NCBI GenBank assembly: GCA_018057705.1
Contig: JAGPDF010000021.1
Span: 1 to 64,000, forward strand
From: Thermoanaerobaculia bacterium
GTDB lineage: Bacteria > Acidobacteriota > Thermoanaerobaculia > Multivoradales > JAGPDF01
Length of the DNA stretch: 64,000 nt
Direction of reading: 5' to 3'
A program made the position numbers and the translations under genes. The notes under the pieces are model-generated. The model saw nothing but the letters and a program-made list of their open reading frames with translations, did no database searches and was not told where the DNA came from. Position 1 is the stretch's first letter. Every line of letters begins with the position of its first letter. Below, one piece after another: positions 10,109 to 22,264 of the stretch.

Positions 10109-11065
10109 CTATATCCTCGAAAAGCTTACCACGTCGGGGCCGCCCTTGAACACGATACGCGGCTGGAGGACGGCCGTGCCGCCGTTCCCGATGGCCTCGA
10201 CCACCGAGCCGACGGCAACCAGCTCGCCGACCCGGTCGACCATCCGCACCCACTCGCCGGCCGAACCGCCGAGGGCCGAGAGAATCACCGTCTGGCCATT
10301 GACCGCCCGGCGCTCCTGCAGTGCGTCGAGGGTTGCCGTGATGAACGGCAGGGGGATCGCGGCCAGGGGCAGAAAGGCCGATTCGAGGGCAATTCCGCCG
10401 GCGTTGCGCCGGTTCGCCTCGGCGAGCGTCAGGGCCTGCCCGACGTCGAACCAGAGCCCGGGCTTGCCGATCCGCGTGCGGCGCAGCTTCGAGAGGTGGG
10501 CGCCGGTGCCGACGGCGGTGCCGACGTCGTGGGCGAGGCTCCGCGCATAGGTGCCGGAGCTGCACGTCAGGCGGAAGTCGATCCGGTTCTCGGCCAGATC
10601 GGAGAGCCGGACGAACTCATCCACCGTCACCATCTTGCTGGCGACCGGGATCTCCTCACCCCGACGCGCCATCTCGTAAAGTTTCACGCCCTGGATCTTG
10701 TGCGCGCTGTAGGCCGGGAGCCGCTGCTCGAAGGTGCCGGCGAAGGTCGCCATCGCGGCGTCGATCGCCTCGCCAGTGAGACCCTCGGTCGGTCGCTCGG
10801 CGACCGGACGGCCCGAGGCGTCGTAGGTGTCGGTCTCCAGGCCGAAGGTGATCGTTCCCTCGTAGACTTTGCGCGCCTGGATCAGGAAGCGCGTGAGCCG
10901 GGTCGCCTGTCCCATCGTCACGAGCAGCAGCCCGGTGGCGTCGGGATCGAGCGTGCCGCAATGCCCCACCCGCTTCTGCTTGAAGATCCGGCGCACCATC
11001 TGCACGACGTCGTGCGAGGTGCAGCCACCCTCCTTGTCGACCAGCAGCAACCCGTCAAGCGTCAT
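10109..11065 (-). CDS. truB: tRNA pseudouridine(55) synthase
   Basis: TruB makes pseudouridine 55 in the T-loop of tRNAs. The catalytic Asp is in the GTLDPDATG motif near residue 40, preceded by KRVGHCG. A C-terminal PUA-like domain follows ([16 protein letters not shown]). The 318 aa are normal length. The ATG start overlaps the nrnA 3' end by 11 bases, indicating translational coupling in the operon. Confidence 0.96.
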   Translation of the reverse strand: MTLDGLLLVDKEGGCTSHDVVQMVRRIFKQKRVGHCGTLDPDATGLLLVTMGQATRLTRFLIQARKVYEGTITFGLETDTYDASGRPVAERPTEGLTGEAIDAAMATFAGTFEQRLPAYSAHKIQGVKLYEMARRGEEIPVASKMVTVDEFVRLSDLAENRIDFRLTCSSGTYARSLAHDVGTAVGTGAHLSKLRRTRIGKPGLWFDVGQALTLAEANRRNAGGIALESAFLPLAAIPLPFITATLDALQERRAVNGQTVILSALGGSAGEWVRMVDRVGELVAVGSVVEAIGNGGTAVLQPRIVFKGGPDVVSFSRI

Positions 11066-12044
11066 GGTCGACCTCCAGAGTCCCGAGAGCGCTCGCGAGC
11101 TCAGCGACCAGAGTCGTCTTCAGCCCGGCGAGCTCGCCTTCCACCTTGCAGCCGGCGGCGTTCTTGTGGCCCCCGCCGCCACGGCGCTGGGCGACCGCCT
11201 GGACGTCGACAGGTCCGCGGCTGCGCAGCGAGACCTTCCATTGCCCGGGCCCGGTCTCGCGCAGCATCGCGACCGCCTCGACGCCGGCGATCGAACGCGG
11301 GCTGTCGACGAGACCTTCGGAATCCCCAGCTACGGCGCCGGCGCGACGGAACATCTCCAGCGTCAGATGCACCGAGGCGACCCGCCCTCCGGCATGGAGC
11401 TCGAGAGTGCCGAGCAACTCGCCGAGCAGGCGCACGGCGCCCTCGGGCTGGCTCTCGTTCAGCCACTGCGAGACCTGCTCGGGCCGCGCCCCTTCGCGGA
11501 CGAGCGTCGCCGCGGCCTCGAAGGCGGCCGGCGTGGCGTTGGAAAAGCGGAAGCCGCCGGTGTCGCTGACCAGCGCCAGCAGCAGGCAGTCGGCGGTCTG
11601 CGGATCGACCGCGATGCCGAGCCGGCGGGCGAGGGCGGCGACCATGACGCCGACCGCGGGCGCTTCGGTATCGACCCAGTTCGCCACGCCATAGAGCGCA
11701 TTCCCGAGGTGGTGATCGATGTTCACCAGCGGCAGCTGTGCGAGCCGCTCCTCGAGGCCGGTCCGGTCGAGCGTCGGGCACTCGAGGACGACGGCACAGT
11801 CGAACGCGGCGGGGAAGCCGGCGGGGGGCTCGGCGCCGACGTGGATCCCGGCGCTGTCGGGCAGCGACCGGTAGGTGCCCGGCGTCGGGTGGAAGTTCCA
11901 GATCCGCGCCGCCTTGCCGGCGCGGTGGAGAAGCCGCATCAGGCCGATCTCCGAACCGATGGCGTCGCCGTCGGGATTGGCGTGGCTGGTGATGAGGAAG
12001 CGCCGATGGCTGCCGAGCAGCAAGGACAGGTTCTCAGGTATCAC
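11055..12044 (-). CDS. nrnA: Bifunctional oligoribonuclease/pAp phosphatase NrnA (DHH/DHHA1)
   Basis: This DHH phosphoesterase breaks down short RNA oligonucleotides and 3',5'-bisphosphate nucleotides; it substitutes for Orn in many bacteria. The DHH domain has SHANPDGDAIGSE and NIDHHLGN, and the DHHA1 domain ends with GGGGHKNAAG. The length of 329 aa is typical. It starts at GTG 12044 inside the 3' end of rbfA. Sitting between rbfA and truB is the usual place in Firmicutes and Acidobacteriota. Confidence 0.95.
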   Translation of the reverse strand: MIPENLSLLLGSHRRFLITSHANPDGDAIGSEIGLMRLLHRAGKAARIWNFHPTPGTYRSLPDSAGIHVGAEPPAGFPAAFDCAVVLECPTLDRTGLEERLAQLPLVNIDHHLGNALYGVANWVDTEAPAVGVMVAALARRLGIAVDPQTADCLLLALVSDTGGFRFSNATPAAFEAAATLVREGARPEQVSQWLNESQPEGAVRLLGELLGTLELHAGGRVASVHLTLEMFRRAGAVAGDSEGLVDSPRSIAGVEAVAMLRETGPGQWKVSLRSRGPVDVQAVAQRRGGGGHKNAAGCKVEGELAGLKTTLVAELASALGTLEVDHDA

Positions 12045-12387
12045 TCGGTTCCTTGTGCAGCTTGTCGAGGAGCTCGGTCATGTCCTGCAGATATTCGGCG
12101 CCGCGATCGAGCTCGAAAGCGAGCTCCGGAGTGACCCGGAGCTTGAGTCGGCGTCCGATCTGACTGCGCAGGAAGCCCTTGGCATGCTCGATGCCTGCCA
12201 TCGTCTGCTGGCGGGTCTCTTCGTCGCCCAGCACGGAGATCCAGATGCGGGCGTGACCCAGGTCTCTCGCGACCTGCACGCGCGAGATGGTCGCGAGCGC
12301 GACCCGAGGATCGCGCACCTCGCGCATCAGGAGGACCGAAAGCTCCTTGCGGAGCGAGTCGGCGACGCGATCGGTTCGTTGGCTCAT
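12034..12387 (-). CDS. rbfA: 30S ribosome-binding factor A
   Basis: RbfA is a KH-like cold-shock factor that helps mature the 16S rRNA 5' end. The protein (117 aa) begins RTDRVADSLRKELSVLL and contains the conserved VRDPRV and the variant KH segment. It overlaps the DUF503 gene upstream by 4 bases and nrnA downstream by 11. Confidence 0.95.
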   Translation of the reverse strand: MSQRTDRVADSLRKELSVLLMREVRDPRVALATISRVQVARDLGHARIWISVLGDEETRQQTMAGIEHAKGFLRSQIGRRLKLRVTPELAFELDRGAEYLQDMTELLDKLHKEPSDT

Positions 12388-12677
12388 CCACCTTCCTCCA
12401 GAATCTGCGGCTCCCAGCCCAGGACGACCGCCTCACCCTCGTCGTCGGCGAGCCGCAGGACCTCGTCCAGCAACTGCTGTGCGGTGGCCTCGTTCGCCGC
12501 CACCAGCGCCACTCCGATCTCGGCCCGCTGCAATCTGTCGTGCAGGCCGGTTTCGGCGGCGGAGATCCGGTGGCGCGCGTGCAGGCGATCGATCAGGCTC
12601 CGCACCACCCGGCGCTTCGCCTTGAGATCGTGGACGTGGGGGAGCTCGAGGTCGAGAATTCCGAGGCCGACGTACAT
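12384..12677 (-). CDS. DUF503 (YlxP-like) protein
   Basis: This is a 97-aa protein of the DUF503/YlxP family. The N-terminus MYVGLGILDLELPHVHDLK and the LKAKRRVVRSLIDRL helix are typical. The family is almost always found between infB and rbfA, so a ribosome-related role is likely but unproven. An 87-base spacer separates it from infB, where I see no gene or clear terminator. Confidence 0.92.
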   Translation of the reverse strand: MYVGLGILDLELPHVHDLKAKRRVVRSLIDRLHARHRISAAETGLHDRLQRAEIGVALVAANEATAQQLLDEVLRLADDEGEAVVLGWEPQILEEGG

Positions 12678-12764
12678 GCGATGCGATTCCGCAGTTCGAA
12701 TCCGGCTTCCTCTCCGGAGGCTTCGCGCGGGGCAGGGGCCCGGCGCGGCCTCCCCGACGAGGGC

Positions 12765-15821
<3,057 letters not shown>

Positions 15822-15875
15822 ATGTTCCGTCGTTCTCCTGGCTGATCCTGCTTGACCGTCGGGGGCGCGAGAGGA

Positions 15876-17393
15876 CTACTCGCGCTCGCCTTCCGGGGAC
15901 TGCTCGGTGGCTGCATCCTGGGCTTCGTCTTCGACGACCTTGGCGCGGTCCTCGGACTCCTTGAAGGCACGCGACAGCGCCGCCATGAAGTCCTGGTCGT
16001 TCATCGAGGACGACGACTCCGCCGCCATCGGGCGCCCGGCTCCGAAAGGCTCGGCGGTCTCCGCGACCTGGGCCTTCTCTGCCTGCTCCTTGGCCCAGTT
16101 CAGGATCGAAACCGCGGTCTTCGGTCCGATGCCCTCCACCTCCTGCAGCATCTCCGGGGTGGCATCCACCAGCGACTGGACGGTGGTGAAGCCGGCGCCC
16201 TCCAGCAGGCCTGCCGTCCGCGGTCCGATACCCGGCACCGTGGTGAGGTCCAACGGGGCGTCGAGGTCGGGCGCGGCCGGCGTCTCGCCGAAGGCGTTCT
16301 GAAGCATGCGGGCGAGGGCTCCGGCGACCTCGTCCTTGACGTCGGATTCGCTCTTGATGTCGATGCGGCAGCCGATCAGCTCGGCGGCGAGGCGCACGTT
16401 CTGGCCGCGCTTGCCGATGGCGAGCGAGAGCTGTTCGTCCTCGACGATGACGTCGAGGTGCGGCAGCGCGCCGACGTGATGCACCGAGACGCGAGTGATC
16501 TTGGCGGGCGCGAGCGCGCTCTGGGCGAAGGTGACCAGGTCGTCGCTGTACTCGATGATGTCGATCTTCTCGCCGCGCAGCTCGCGGATGATCGACTGCA
16601 CGCGGGAACCTTTCATGCCGACGCAGGCGCCGACCGGATCGACGTCCCGTTCGCGGCTGTAGACCGCGACCTTGGCGCGCTCGCCGGGAGCGCGCACGGC
16701 GGCCTTGATCATGACGGTGCCGTCGTAGATTTCGGGGACTTCCATCTCGAACAGCTTCACCAGGAGCCGCGGATCGGTGCGCGACAGGATGATCTGTGGT
16801 CCCTTCGGCTGCTTGTGGACCTCGACGATGACGCCGCGGATGCGCTCGCCCTGGCTGTAGCGCTCGTGGCGCGCCTGCTCGGAGCGCGGCACCACGGCCT
16901 CCGTACGGCCGAGGTCGACGATGATGTCGCCGCGCTCGAAGCGCTTGACGGTGCCGTTGACCACCTCGCCGGTGCGGTCGATGTATTCGTTGTAGACCTT
17001 TTCGCGCTCGGCTTCCCGCACCCGCTGATAGAGGACCTGCTTGGCGGATTGCGCGGCGATGCGACCGAGACCCTCGGTGGAGAGGGGGGTGAGAATCTCG
17101 TCTCCGGCCTGGGCGCCGGGCTTGTGCTCCTGGGCCTCATCCACCGTCCACTCGGCCGTCGCGTCCTCGACCACTTCGACGACCTTCTTCACCGTCCAGG
17201 CGTCGAACTTGCCGGTCTCCGGGTTCCAAGTGGCGCGAACGGGCTCCTTGATCCGGTGCTGCTTCTTGGCTGCCGAGGCCATCGCGTCTTCGAGCGCCTG
17301 GACCCAGCGCTCGTAGTCGATTTCCTTCTCGCGCGCGACCTGGCGCAGCACGTCTCCAAGATTGACTTCCGGGGTTGCCTGTGTCTGAGCCAT
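15876..17393 (-). CDS. nusA: Transcription elongation/termination factor NusA
   Basis: NusA binds RNA polymerase and nascent RNA and modulates pausing, termination and antitermination. The N-terminal polymerase-binding domain is followed by S1 ([21 protein letters not shown]), KH1 ([26 protein letters not shown]) and KH2 ([25 protein letters not shown]). The C-terminus carries a helix-hairpin-helix repeat ([17 protein letters not shown] and [13 protein letters not shown]) and an acidic tail. The length is 505 aa. It lies between rimP and infB, the standard order; a YlxR gene, often present between nusA and infB, is absent from the 54-base spacer. Confidence 0.97.
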   Translation of the reverse strand: MAQTQATPEVNLGDVLRQVAREKEIDYERWVQALEDAMASAAKKQHRIKEPVRATWNPETGKFDAWTVKKVVEVVEDATAEWTVDEAQEHKPGAQAGDEILTPLSTEGLGRIAAQSAKQVLYQRVREAEREKVYNEYIDRTGEVVNGTVKRFERGDIIVDLGRTEAVVPRSEQARHERYSQGERIRGVIVEVHKQPKGPQIILSRTDPRLLVKLFEMEVPEIYDGTVMIKAAVRAPGERAKVAVYSRERDVDPVGACVGMKGSRVQSIIRELRGEKIDIIEYSDDLVTFAQSALAPAKITRVSVHHVGALPHLDVIVEDEQLSLAIGKRGQNVRLAAELIGCRIDIKSESDVKDEVAGALARMLQNAFGETPAAPDLDAPLDLTTVPGIGPRTAGLLEGAGFTTVQSLVDATPEMLQEVEGIGPKTAVSILNWAKEQAEKAQVAETAEPFGAGRPMAAESSSSMNDQDFMAALSRAFKESEDRAKVVEDEAQDAATEQSPEGERE

Positions 17394-17405
17394 ACCGTCC
17401 TGTTC

Positions 17406-17870
17406 CTACTCCTCGATCACCAGCTTCGCGAGCTGGATGTCCTGCAATCTGAGCCGGATATCCGGCTTGCTTTCGATCTCGACCAACTCCACTTCGCCTG
17501 CCGTTTCGTCGAACCCGGCGAGCCGACCCACGATCGTGGCACGCTTACCCGTGGCGGGATCCACGAAACGGACACGTGCCCGTCGCCCCACGAAGCGCGC
17601 GAAGTCGCGCGGCCCGTAGAGCTCGCGATCCAGCCCGGGGGAGCTCACCTCGAGCGTGTACCTGCCGGGCCCGAAATTGCGCACGTCGAGCAACGCCGAG
17701 CTCAGCTTCGAGACCGTCTCGCAATCCTCGAGACGAACCCCTTCCTCGCGGTCGAGAATGAGGCGCAGAGTGCCGGCCTGGAACTCGACCTGCAGAAGCT
17801 CGCAGCCCTGAGCTGCAGCGATCTCGGCCAACTCTGCGCCGAGCTCGGGGTCGATCCCTTTTCCGGCCAT
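17406..17870 (-). CDS. rimP: Ribosome maturation factor RimP
   Basis: RimP is needed for 30S assembly. The protein shows the family pattern LLQVEFQ...LRLILDRE, LEDCETVSKLSSALLD and YTLEVSSPGLDRELYGPRDFARFVG. I use ATG 17870; an in-frame TTG three codons earlier (17879) is also possible. It is the first gene of the minus-strand operon and sits about 25 bases downstream of a terminator-like hairpin. Confidence 0.94.
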   Translation of the reverse strand: MAGKGIDPELGAELAEIAAAQGCELLQVEFQAGTLRLILDREEGVRLEDCETVSKLSSALLDVRNFGPGRYTLEVSSPGLDRELYGPRDFARFVGRRARVRFVDPATGKRATIVGRLAGFDETAGEVELVEIESKPDIRLRLQDIQLAKLVIEE

Positions 17871-17894
17871 CCCGTCCAATGCCTGCCGTACAAC

Positions 17895-17920
17895 AAAAAA
17901 GGTGGGCTAATCGGCCCACC
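17895..17920 (-). terminator. Terminator-type hairpin in the rimP leader (candidate attenuator)
   Basis: Read on the minus strand, GGTGGGC and GCCCACC form a 7-bp stem around a 6-base loop (17920-17901), followed at once by six T residues (17900-17895). No minus-strand gene lies upstream. The structure sits between the operon promoter (17951-17979) and rimP, which is the arrangement of a transcription attenuator. Confidence 0.75.
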
Positions 17921-17950
17921 TCACAACCGTTAGGCAAGCTGTCGAGGGGC

Positions 17951-17979
17951 ATGATAGCGCGGAGCTCGCGGGATGGCAA
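17951..17979 (-). promoter_or_regulatory. Sigma-70-type promoter of the rimP-nusA-infB operon
   Basis: On the minus strand TTGCCA (17979-17974) and TATCAT (17956-17951) are separated by exactly 17 bases, a good -35/-10 pair. Transcription would start near 17944, giving a leader of roughly 75 bases before rimP. Confidence 0.65.
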
Positions 17980-18192
17980 GTTACGGAGGCGCCGGGGTTT
18001 CCGCCGGGGTGCCTGGCGCAGTTGCGGTCCGTCGTGCTCCGGCGGGCGCGTCACTCTGGCGCCTCGGGGAGGGTCGGGAGCGCAGATTCGGGTCGCATCG
18101 CCCTGTTGCCGGGGGGCGGGATTCGGGCACGGCGATTGCTTTCACCTCTCGTGGCAGGTCAAACAGGACTCTTCCTCCAAGGAGAACACTTC

Positions 18193-19752
18193 ATGTCGTC
18201 TTCCCCGCATCCGAGCCGAAACGTCACGACCTTTGGCTTGCTCTTCGGAGCCGTGATCTTCGGAATGGTGCTCGCCTCCGGCCTCGATCTTTCCGCGACG
18301 GGCGCGGCCGCACCGGTACCCGTGGCCGCCGACGCCGCCGCAGCACCCGCCGGGGAGGCCTCCGCACAGCTGCGCGGCGGGCCCTCCTACCTGCCTTCGT
18401 TCGCCGATCTGGCTGCCAAGGTGGTGCCGTCGGTGGTGGCGATCGAGGCCCAGACCATCGAGAAGGCCGATGCGCGGAGAATTCCCGGACACGGCGGTTC
18501 GCAGGATCCCTTCCAGTTCTTCTTCGGCCCACGCGGTGGCCAGCCGGAGGCGGACCCGAACCGCGAGTACCGCTCCGACTCTGGCGGCAGCGGCTTCGTC
18601 GTGAGCGCCGACGGCTACGTCGTCACCAACAATCACGTGATCGAGGGCGCGACCAAGTTGCGGGTGCGGCTCGAGGAGCGCTACTACGACGCGACGGTCA
18701 AGGGCACCGACCCGGCGACCGACCTGGCACTGTTGAAGATCGAGGCCGGGCGCCCACTGGCGTTCCTGCCGCTCGGCGACAGCGACCGGATGCGACAGGG
18801 TGACTACGTCATGGCAATCGGCAATCCGCTCCTCCTCGATCACACGGTGACCGTCGGCGTGGTGAGCGCCAAAGGGCGGTCGATCGGCCTGACCCGCGAC
18901 AGCTCGTTCGAGAACTTCATCCAGACCGACGCCGCCATCAATCGGGGAAACTCGGGCGGCCCACTGGTCAACCTGGCCGGCGAAGTGATCGGTATCGCCA
19001 CGGCGATGAACGGCGGCGCCGAGAACATCGGTTTCGCGGTGCCGGTCAGCACGCTCAAGGCGGTTCTGCCCCAGCTCAAGGAGAAGGGCAAGGTCAGCCG
19101 GGGCTATATCGGCGTGAACATCACCAACATCGACTTCGACCGCGCCCAGGCGTTCGGCCTGTCCGAGGCCGGCGGCGCCCTGGTGACCCAGGTCGTGGAC
19201 GATTCCCCGGCGGCCAAGGCGGGCGTCGAGCACGGTGACGTCGTCCTGTCGGTGGACGGACGCAAGGTGAAGGAGACGCGCGACCTGATCGACTACGTCT
19301 CCGCCCAGGGTCCGGGCAAGAAGGTGGAGCTCGAGATCCTGCGCGACGGCAAGACCCTCCGGCGGACGGTGGAGCTCACCGAGCGCCAGGCCGATGCGGC
19401 CACGGAGACCGAGACCAAGGAAGACCCGGGCTCGCGCGGCTTCGGCTGGCTCGGGCTCGAGTACCAGGATCTGACTCCGGCCCTTCGTCAGAGCCTGGGG
19501 CTGGCCGGGACGGTCGAGGGCGTGATGGTGCGCGAAGTCTCCGCGACGAGCCCTCTTTACGACGAAGGCGTCGCCGAAGGCGATCTCATCCTCGAGGTCA
19601 ACGGGCAACCGACGCCCAACGTCAAGGAGTTCGAGGCCCTGGTCGGCGGCGTTCCGTCAGGTTCTTTCCTGCGTCTCTACCTGCGCCGGATCAGCCGGCA
19701 GGCGCCGGGGGGCCGACCGGTGAACTACTTCGCGATCGTCCGGGTTCCCTGA
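18193..19752 (+). CDS. HtrA/DegP-family periplasmic serine protease with two PDZ domains
   Basis: This is a trypsin-like envelope quality-control protease. Residues 11-31 are a hydrophobic segment that serves as signal or membrane anchor, followed by an Ala/Pro-rich linker. The catalytic triad is H148 (TNNHVIEG), D177 (DPATDLALLKI) and S254 (NRGNSGGPL). Two PDZ domains follow, the first near GGALVTQVVDDSPAAKAGVEHGD and the second near GTVEGVMVREVSATSPLYDEGV, as in DegP/DegQ. The 519 aa are typical. Start ATG 18193 has AAGGAG at a spacing of 8; the open frame upstream is not protein-like. A strong terminator follows. Confidence 0.94.
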   Translation: MSSSPHPSRNVTTFGLLFGAVIFGMVLASGLDLSATGAAAPVPVAADAAAAPAGEASAQLRGGPSYLPSFADLAAKVVPSVVAIEAQTIEKADARRIPGHGGSQDPFQFFFGPRGGQPEADPNREYRSDSGGSGFVVSADGYVVTNNHVIEGATKLRVRLEERYYDATVKGTDPATDLALLKIEAGRPLAFLPLGDSDRMRQGDYVMAIGNPLLLDHTVTVGVVSAKGRSIGLTRDSSFENFIQTDAAINRGNSGGPLVNLAGEVIGIATAMNGGAENIGFAVPVSTLKAVLPQLKEKGKVSRGYIGVNITNIDFDRAQAFGLSEAGGALVTQVVDDSPAAKAGVEHGDVVLSVDGRKVKETRDLIDYVSAQGPGKKVELEILRDGKTLRRTVELTERQADAATETETKEDPGSRGFGWLGLEYQDLTPALRQSLGLAGTVEGVMVREVSATSPLYDEGVAEGDLILEVNGQPTPNVKEFEALVGGVPSGSFLRLYLRRISRQAPGGRPVNYFAIVRVP

Positions 19753-19804
19753 ACCGACCCGGCCGGGGGCCGGACCGCACCAGCAGGCAATCGACATCTC
19801 CGAC

Positions 19805-19841
19805 GGGCCGGCTCGATCCTGAGCCGGCCCCGTTTTCGTTT
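19805..19841 (+). terminator. Intrinsic terminator after the HtrA gene
   Basis: A perfect 10-bp stem (GGGCCGGCTC / GAGCCGGCCC, 19805-19830, loop GATCCT) is followed by a T-rich run CGTTTTCGTTT. It lies between the HtrA stop and the next gene, which starts only 15 bases later. Confidence 0.85.
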
Positions 19842-19843
19842 GT

Positions 19844-19849
19844 TACACT
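19844..19849 (+). promoter_or_regulatory. Candidate -10 element, leaderless start of the NtrC-like regulator
   Basis: TACACT lies 6 bases before ATG 19856, so transcription would begin at or beside the start codon. There is no Shine-Dalgarno between it and the ATG and no clear -35, so this rests on spacing and on similar sites in the window. Confidence 0.4.
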
Positions 19850-19855
19850 GAAATC

Positions 19856-21250
19856 ATGTGCGCAGCTGCGAAAGCCTCGATTCTCGTGGTGGATGACGAG
19901 GCCTCGATCCGCGAGAGCCTGCGGATGGTGCTCGAATTCGAGGGCTATCGCGTCGAGGAGGCCAGGAACGGGCTCGAAGCGCTGCAGAAGGTCCGCGAGC
20001 GCCCGCCGCAAGCCATTCTTCTCGACCTCCGGATGCCCGAGATGGACGGCGCCGAGACGCTGCGGGCTCTGCGGGAGCGCGGGTACGACATGCCGGTGCT
20101 GGTCGTTTCCGGCCACGCCGACGTCGCCACCGCCGTCGAGATGACCCGCCGCGGCGCCTTCGACTTCTTCGAGAAGCCGCTGCAGAGCGACCGTCTGCTG
20201 ATCTCGGTCCGCAACGCCGTCGAGGCGCAGCGACTTGCGGACGGCAAGGACGGCGCCGCGGTCGGCGGCGACAGCTCGCGCCTGGTCGGTACGTCGCCCG
20301 CCATGCAGCGGCTGCGCGAGACGATCGAGCTGGCGGCGCCGACCGCCGCCACGGTGCTGGTCACCGGGGAAAGCGGCACAGGAAAGGAGCTGGTGGCGCG
20401 GTCGATCCACGACTCGAGCTCACGCCGCGGGCAGGCCTTCGTGCAGGTGAACTGCGCGGCGATTCCGGAGGAGTTGATCGAATCGGAGCTCTTCGGACAC
20501 GAGAAGGGAAGCTTCACCGGCGCGGTCCGCCGGCAGACGGGGAAGTTCGTCGCGGCGGACGGCGGCACGATCTTTCTCGACGAGGTCGGCGACATGTCGG
20601 CGCGGACGCAGGCGAAGGTCCTGCGGGTGCTCGAGAGCGGCGACGTCGAGCCGATCGGCGCCGACAAGGTCGTGCGGGTGAACGTCCGGGTCGTCGCAGC
20701 GACGAACCGCGTCCTCGAGGAGGACATCCGGTCCGGACGATTCCGCGAGGACCTGTTCTACCGCCTGAACGTCGTCCCCATCCGCACGCCGCCGCTGCGC
20801 GAACGGCTGGAGGACGTGCCGCTCCTGGTCGAACACTTCACGCGGCGCTTCTGCGAGGCGAACAACTACCGCCGCAAGCGCATCACCACGGAGGCGATGG
20901 AGGTGCTTCAGATGCTGCCCTTCAAAGGCAACGTGCGCGAGCTTCGCAACCTCGTCGAGCGCCTCCTGATCCTGACTCCGGGCGATGTGATCGGACGCGA
21001 GGCCGTGACCGCCGCCGCCGGAAGCGCGCGCGTCGAGCTCGGGCAGTCGTTCCGGGGCCTGAAGACGCTGCGCGAGTTCCGCGACCAGGCGGAGAAGCTC
21101 TTTCTCGTGCAGAAACTCGGCGACCACCAGTGGAACGTGACTCAGACCGCGCTCGCCATCGATACCCCACGCAGCAATCTCTACAAGAAGATGGAGCAGT
21201 ATGAGATCCGACGAAGCGAGCCCCCCGTTGCAGCAGGCGATGACGAATAA
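19856..21250 (+). CDS. Sigma-54-dependent response regulator (NtrC/NtrX type)
   Basis: This is a transcription activator of sigma-54 promoters. The receiver domain (residues 8-120) has the acidic pair DDE near 13 and phospho-acceptor D57 (LLDLRMPEMDG). The AAA+ domain has Walker A GESGTGKE (171-178), GSFTGA (218-223, the sigma-54 contact loop; the more usual form is GAFTGA), Walker B GTIFLDEVGD (237-246) and the arginine-finger region. A Fis-type helix-turn-helix ends the protein (NVTQTALAIDTPRSNLYKKM). No histidine kinase is adjacent. The 3' end overlaps pyrE. Targets cannot be inferred. Confidence 0.94.
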   Translation: MCAAAKASILVVDDEASIRESLRMVLEFEGYRVEEARNGLEALQKVRERPPQAILLDLRMPEMDGAETLRALRERGYDMPVLVVSGHADVATAVEMTRRGAFDFFEKPLQSDRLLISVRNAVEAQRLADGKDGAAVGGDSSRLVGTSPAMQRLRETIELAAPTAATVLVTGESGTGKELVARSIHDSSSRRGQAFVQVNCAAIPEELIESELFGHEKGSFTGAVRRQTGKFVAADGGTIFLDEVGDMSARTQAKVLRVLESGDVEPIGADKVVRVNVRVVAATNRVLEEDIRSGRFREDLFYRLNVVPIRTPPLRERLEDVPLLVEHFTRRFCEANNYRRKRITTEAMEVLQMLPFKGNVRELRNLVERLLILTPGDVIGREAVTAAAGSARVELGQSFRGLKTLREFRDQAEKLFLVQKLGDHQWNVTQTALAIDTPRSNLYKKMEQYEIRRSEPPVAAGDDE

Positions 21251-21827
21251 CGGCCTTCTCGGGGCCCTCGAGGCCTGTGGCGCTCTGCGGCGCGGGCACT
21301 TCCTGCTCTCCTCGGGCCTGCACTCGCCGGCCTATGTGCAGTGTGCCGTGCTGCTCGAGAGTCCCGCCCGTGCGGCTGCGGCCGGGGAGCAGATCGCCGA
21401 CCGGCTGCGCACCCTGGTGCCGGATTCGGTGCTGGCGCCGGCGCTGGGCGGGGTGATCATCGGCTACGAAGTGGCCCGGGCCCTGGGGGTGCCGTTCCGA
21501 TTCGCCGAGCGCGCCGGGGAGCGCCTCGCCCTGCGACGGGGTTTCGAGCTCTCCCCGGGCGAGCGGGTCGTGATCATCGAGGACGTCGTGACCACCGGCA
21601 AGTCGACGATCGAGACGGCGGCTCTCGCGGAAAGCGCCGGCGCCGTCGTCGTCGGAATCGGATCGATCATCGACCGGAGCGCCGGAAAACACGGATTCGC
21701 CGTGCCGTTCGCGGCGCTGCTGTCCCTGGATCTCCCCACCTACGACCCCGGCGCCTGCCCGCTCTGCCAGGACGGATCCGAGGCGATCAAGCCGGGAAGC
21801 CGGCCACAGGCATCCCCGACGAAGTAA
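21240..21827 (+). CDS. pyrE: Orotate phosphoribosyltransferase
   Basis: PyrE makes OMP from orotate and PRPP in pyrimidine synthesis. The N-terminal GHFLLSSGLHSPAYVQ and the PRPP-binding motif VVIIEDVVTTGKS are diagnostic. I use ATG 21240, which places the conserved region at the usual distance (195 aa) and overlaps the regulator by 11 bases. ATG 21201, with GGAG upstream, would add 13 residues and overlap by 50, and is a real alternative. The C-terminal part has a CPLC pair. Confidence 0.94.
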   Translation: MTNNGLLGALEACGALRRGHFLLSSGLHSPAYVQCAVLLESPARAAAAGEQIADRLRTLVPDSVLAPALGGVIIGYEVARALGVPFRFAERAGERLALRRGFELSPGERVVIIEDVVTTGKSTIETAALAESAGAVVVGIGSIIDRSAGKHGFAVPFAALLSLDLPTYDPGACPLCQDGSEAIKPGSRPQASPTK

Positions 21828-21866
21828 GCGGCCGGCGAGGTTCGCCGAAGATCTGGTGCGGAATCG

Positions 21867-22115
21867 CTAGCGCAGGGCGCTGCGGTAGAGCTTGTCCACG
21901 CTCAGCCGGAGGGCCTCGAGGCGGCCGCTCGCGGCGGCCGCCTGGCCGGTGACTTTCAGCGGCCAGAGATTGTCCGTCGAGTCGTAGACCTCGATCTGGT
22001 AGGTACTCTTGCCGGCATCCCAGACTCCGGCGCGGTTCGGGCGGATTCCCCAACCCGAGGGCAGGTAGCTGCGGATCTCGACGTCGGTGAACGTCAGTCG
22101 GTTCGATTCGGCCAT
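21867..22115 (-). CDS. Hypothetical 82-aa protein
   Basis: I do not recognise this gene. The 82-aa product has alternating strands with aromatic and glycine turns (DVEIRSYLPSGWGIRPNR, STYQIEVYDSTDNLWPLKV) and a C-terminal helix ending LRLSVDKLYRSALR. This suggests a small mixed alpha/beta domain without membrane segments or Cys motifs. ATG 22115 has GGGAT upstream; the frame stays open to 22229, but that part is Arg-rich and not protein-like. It is convergent with pyrE and divergent from the acyl-CoA dehydrogenase. Codon use looks coding (GC-rich third positions), so I keep it with moderate confidence. Confidence 0.6.
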   Translation of the reverse strand: MAESNRLTFTDVEIRSYLPSGWGIRPNRAGVWDAGKSTYQIEVYDSTDNLWPLKVTGQAAAASGRLEALRLSVDKLYRSALR

Positions 22116-22219
22116 GATCCCGCAATCTTGTCGCAGAAACGCCTGCCGGCCAAGAGCTCGATTCCGGCGGTGGCGAGGGCCCTCGAGCGGCGTTTTGCGA
22201 CTCTTCCCCCCGAATCCGC

Positions 22220-22248
22220 TTTCCGCCACTCCCCCCCGCTGGTAGCAT
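22220..22248 (+). promoter_or_regulatory. Candidate promoter of the acyl-CoA dehydrogenase operon
   Basis: TTTCCG (22220-22225) and TAGCAT (22243-22248) are 17 bases apart, followed by GAGGGATGAC as ribosome site before ATG 22265. The -35 is weak. Confidence 0.35.
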
Positions 22249-22264
22249 CGCGCCGAGGGATGAC

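Larger units (their letters stand above)
17871..18192. other. Divergent intergenic region between rimP and the HtrA gene
   Basis: This spacer of about 320 bases lies between two divergent genes. The rimP side holds the promoter and terminator-like hairpin listed separately. On the HtrA side a ribosome-binding site (AAGGAG, 18179-18184) is clear, but I find no convincing -35/-10 pair. No small gene with coding character was seen. Confidence 0.7.
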
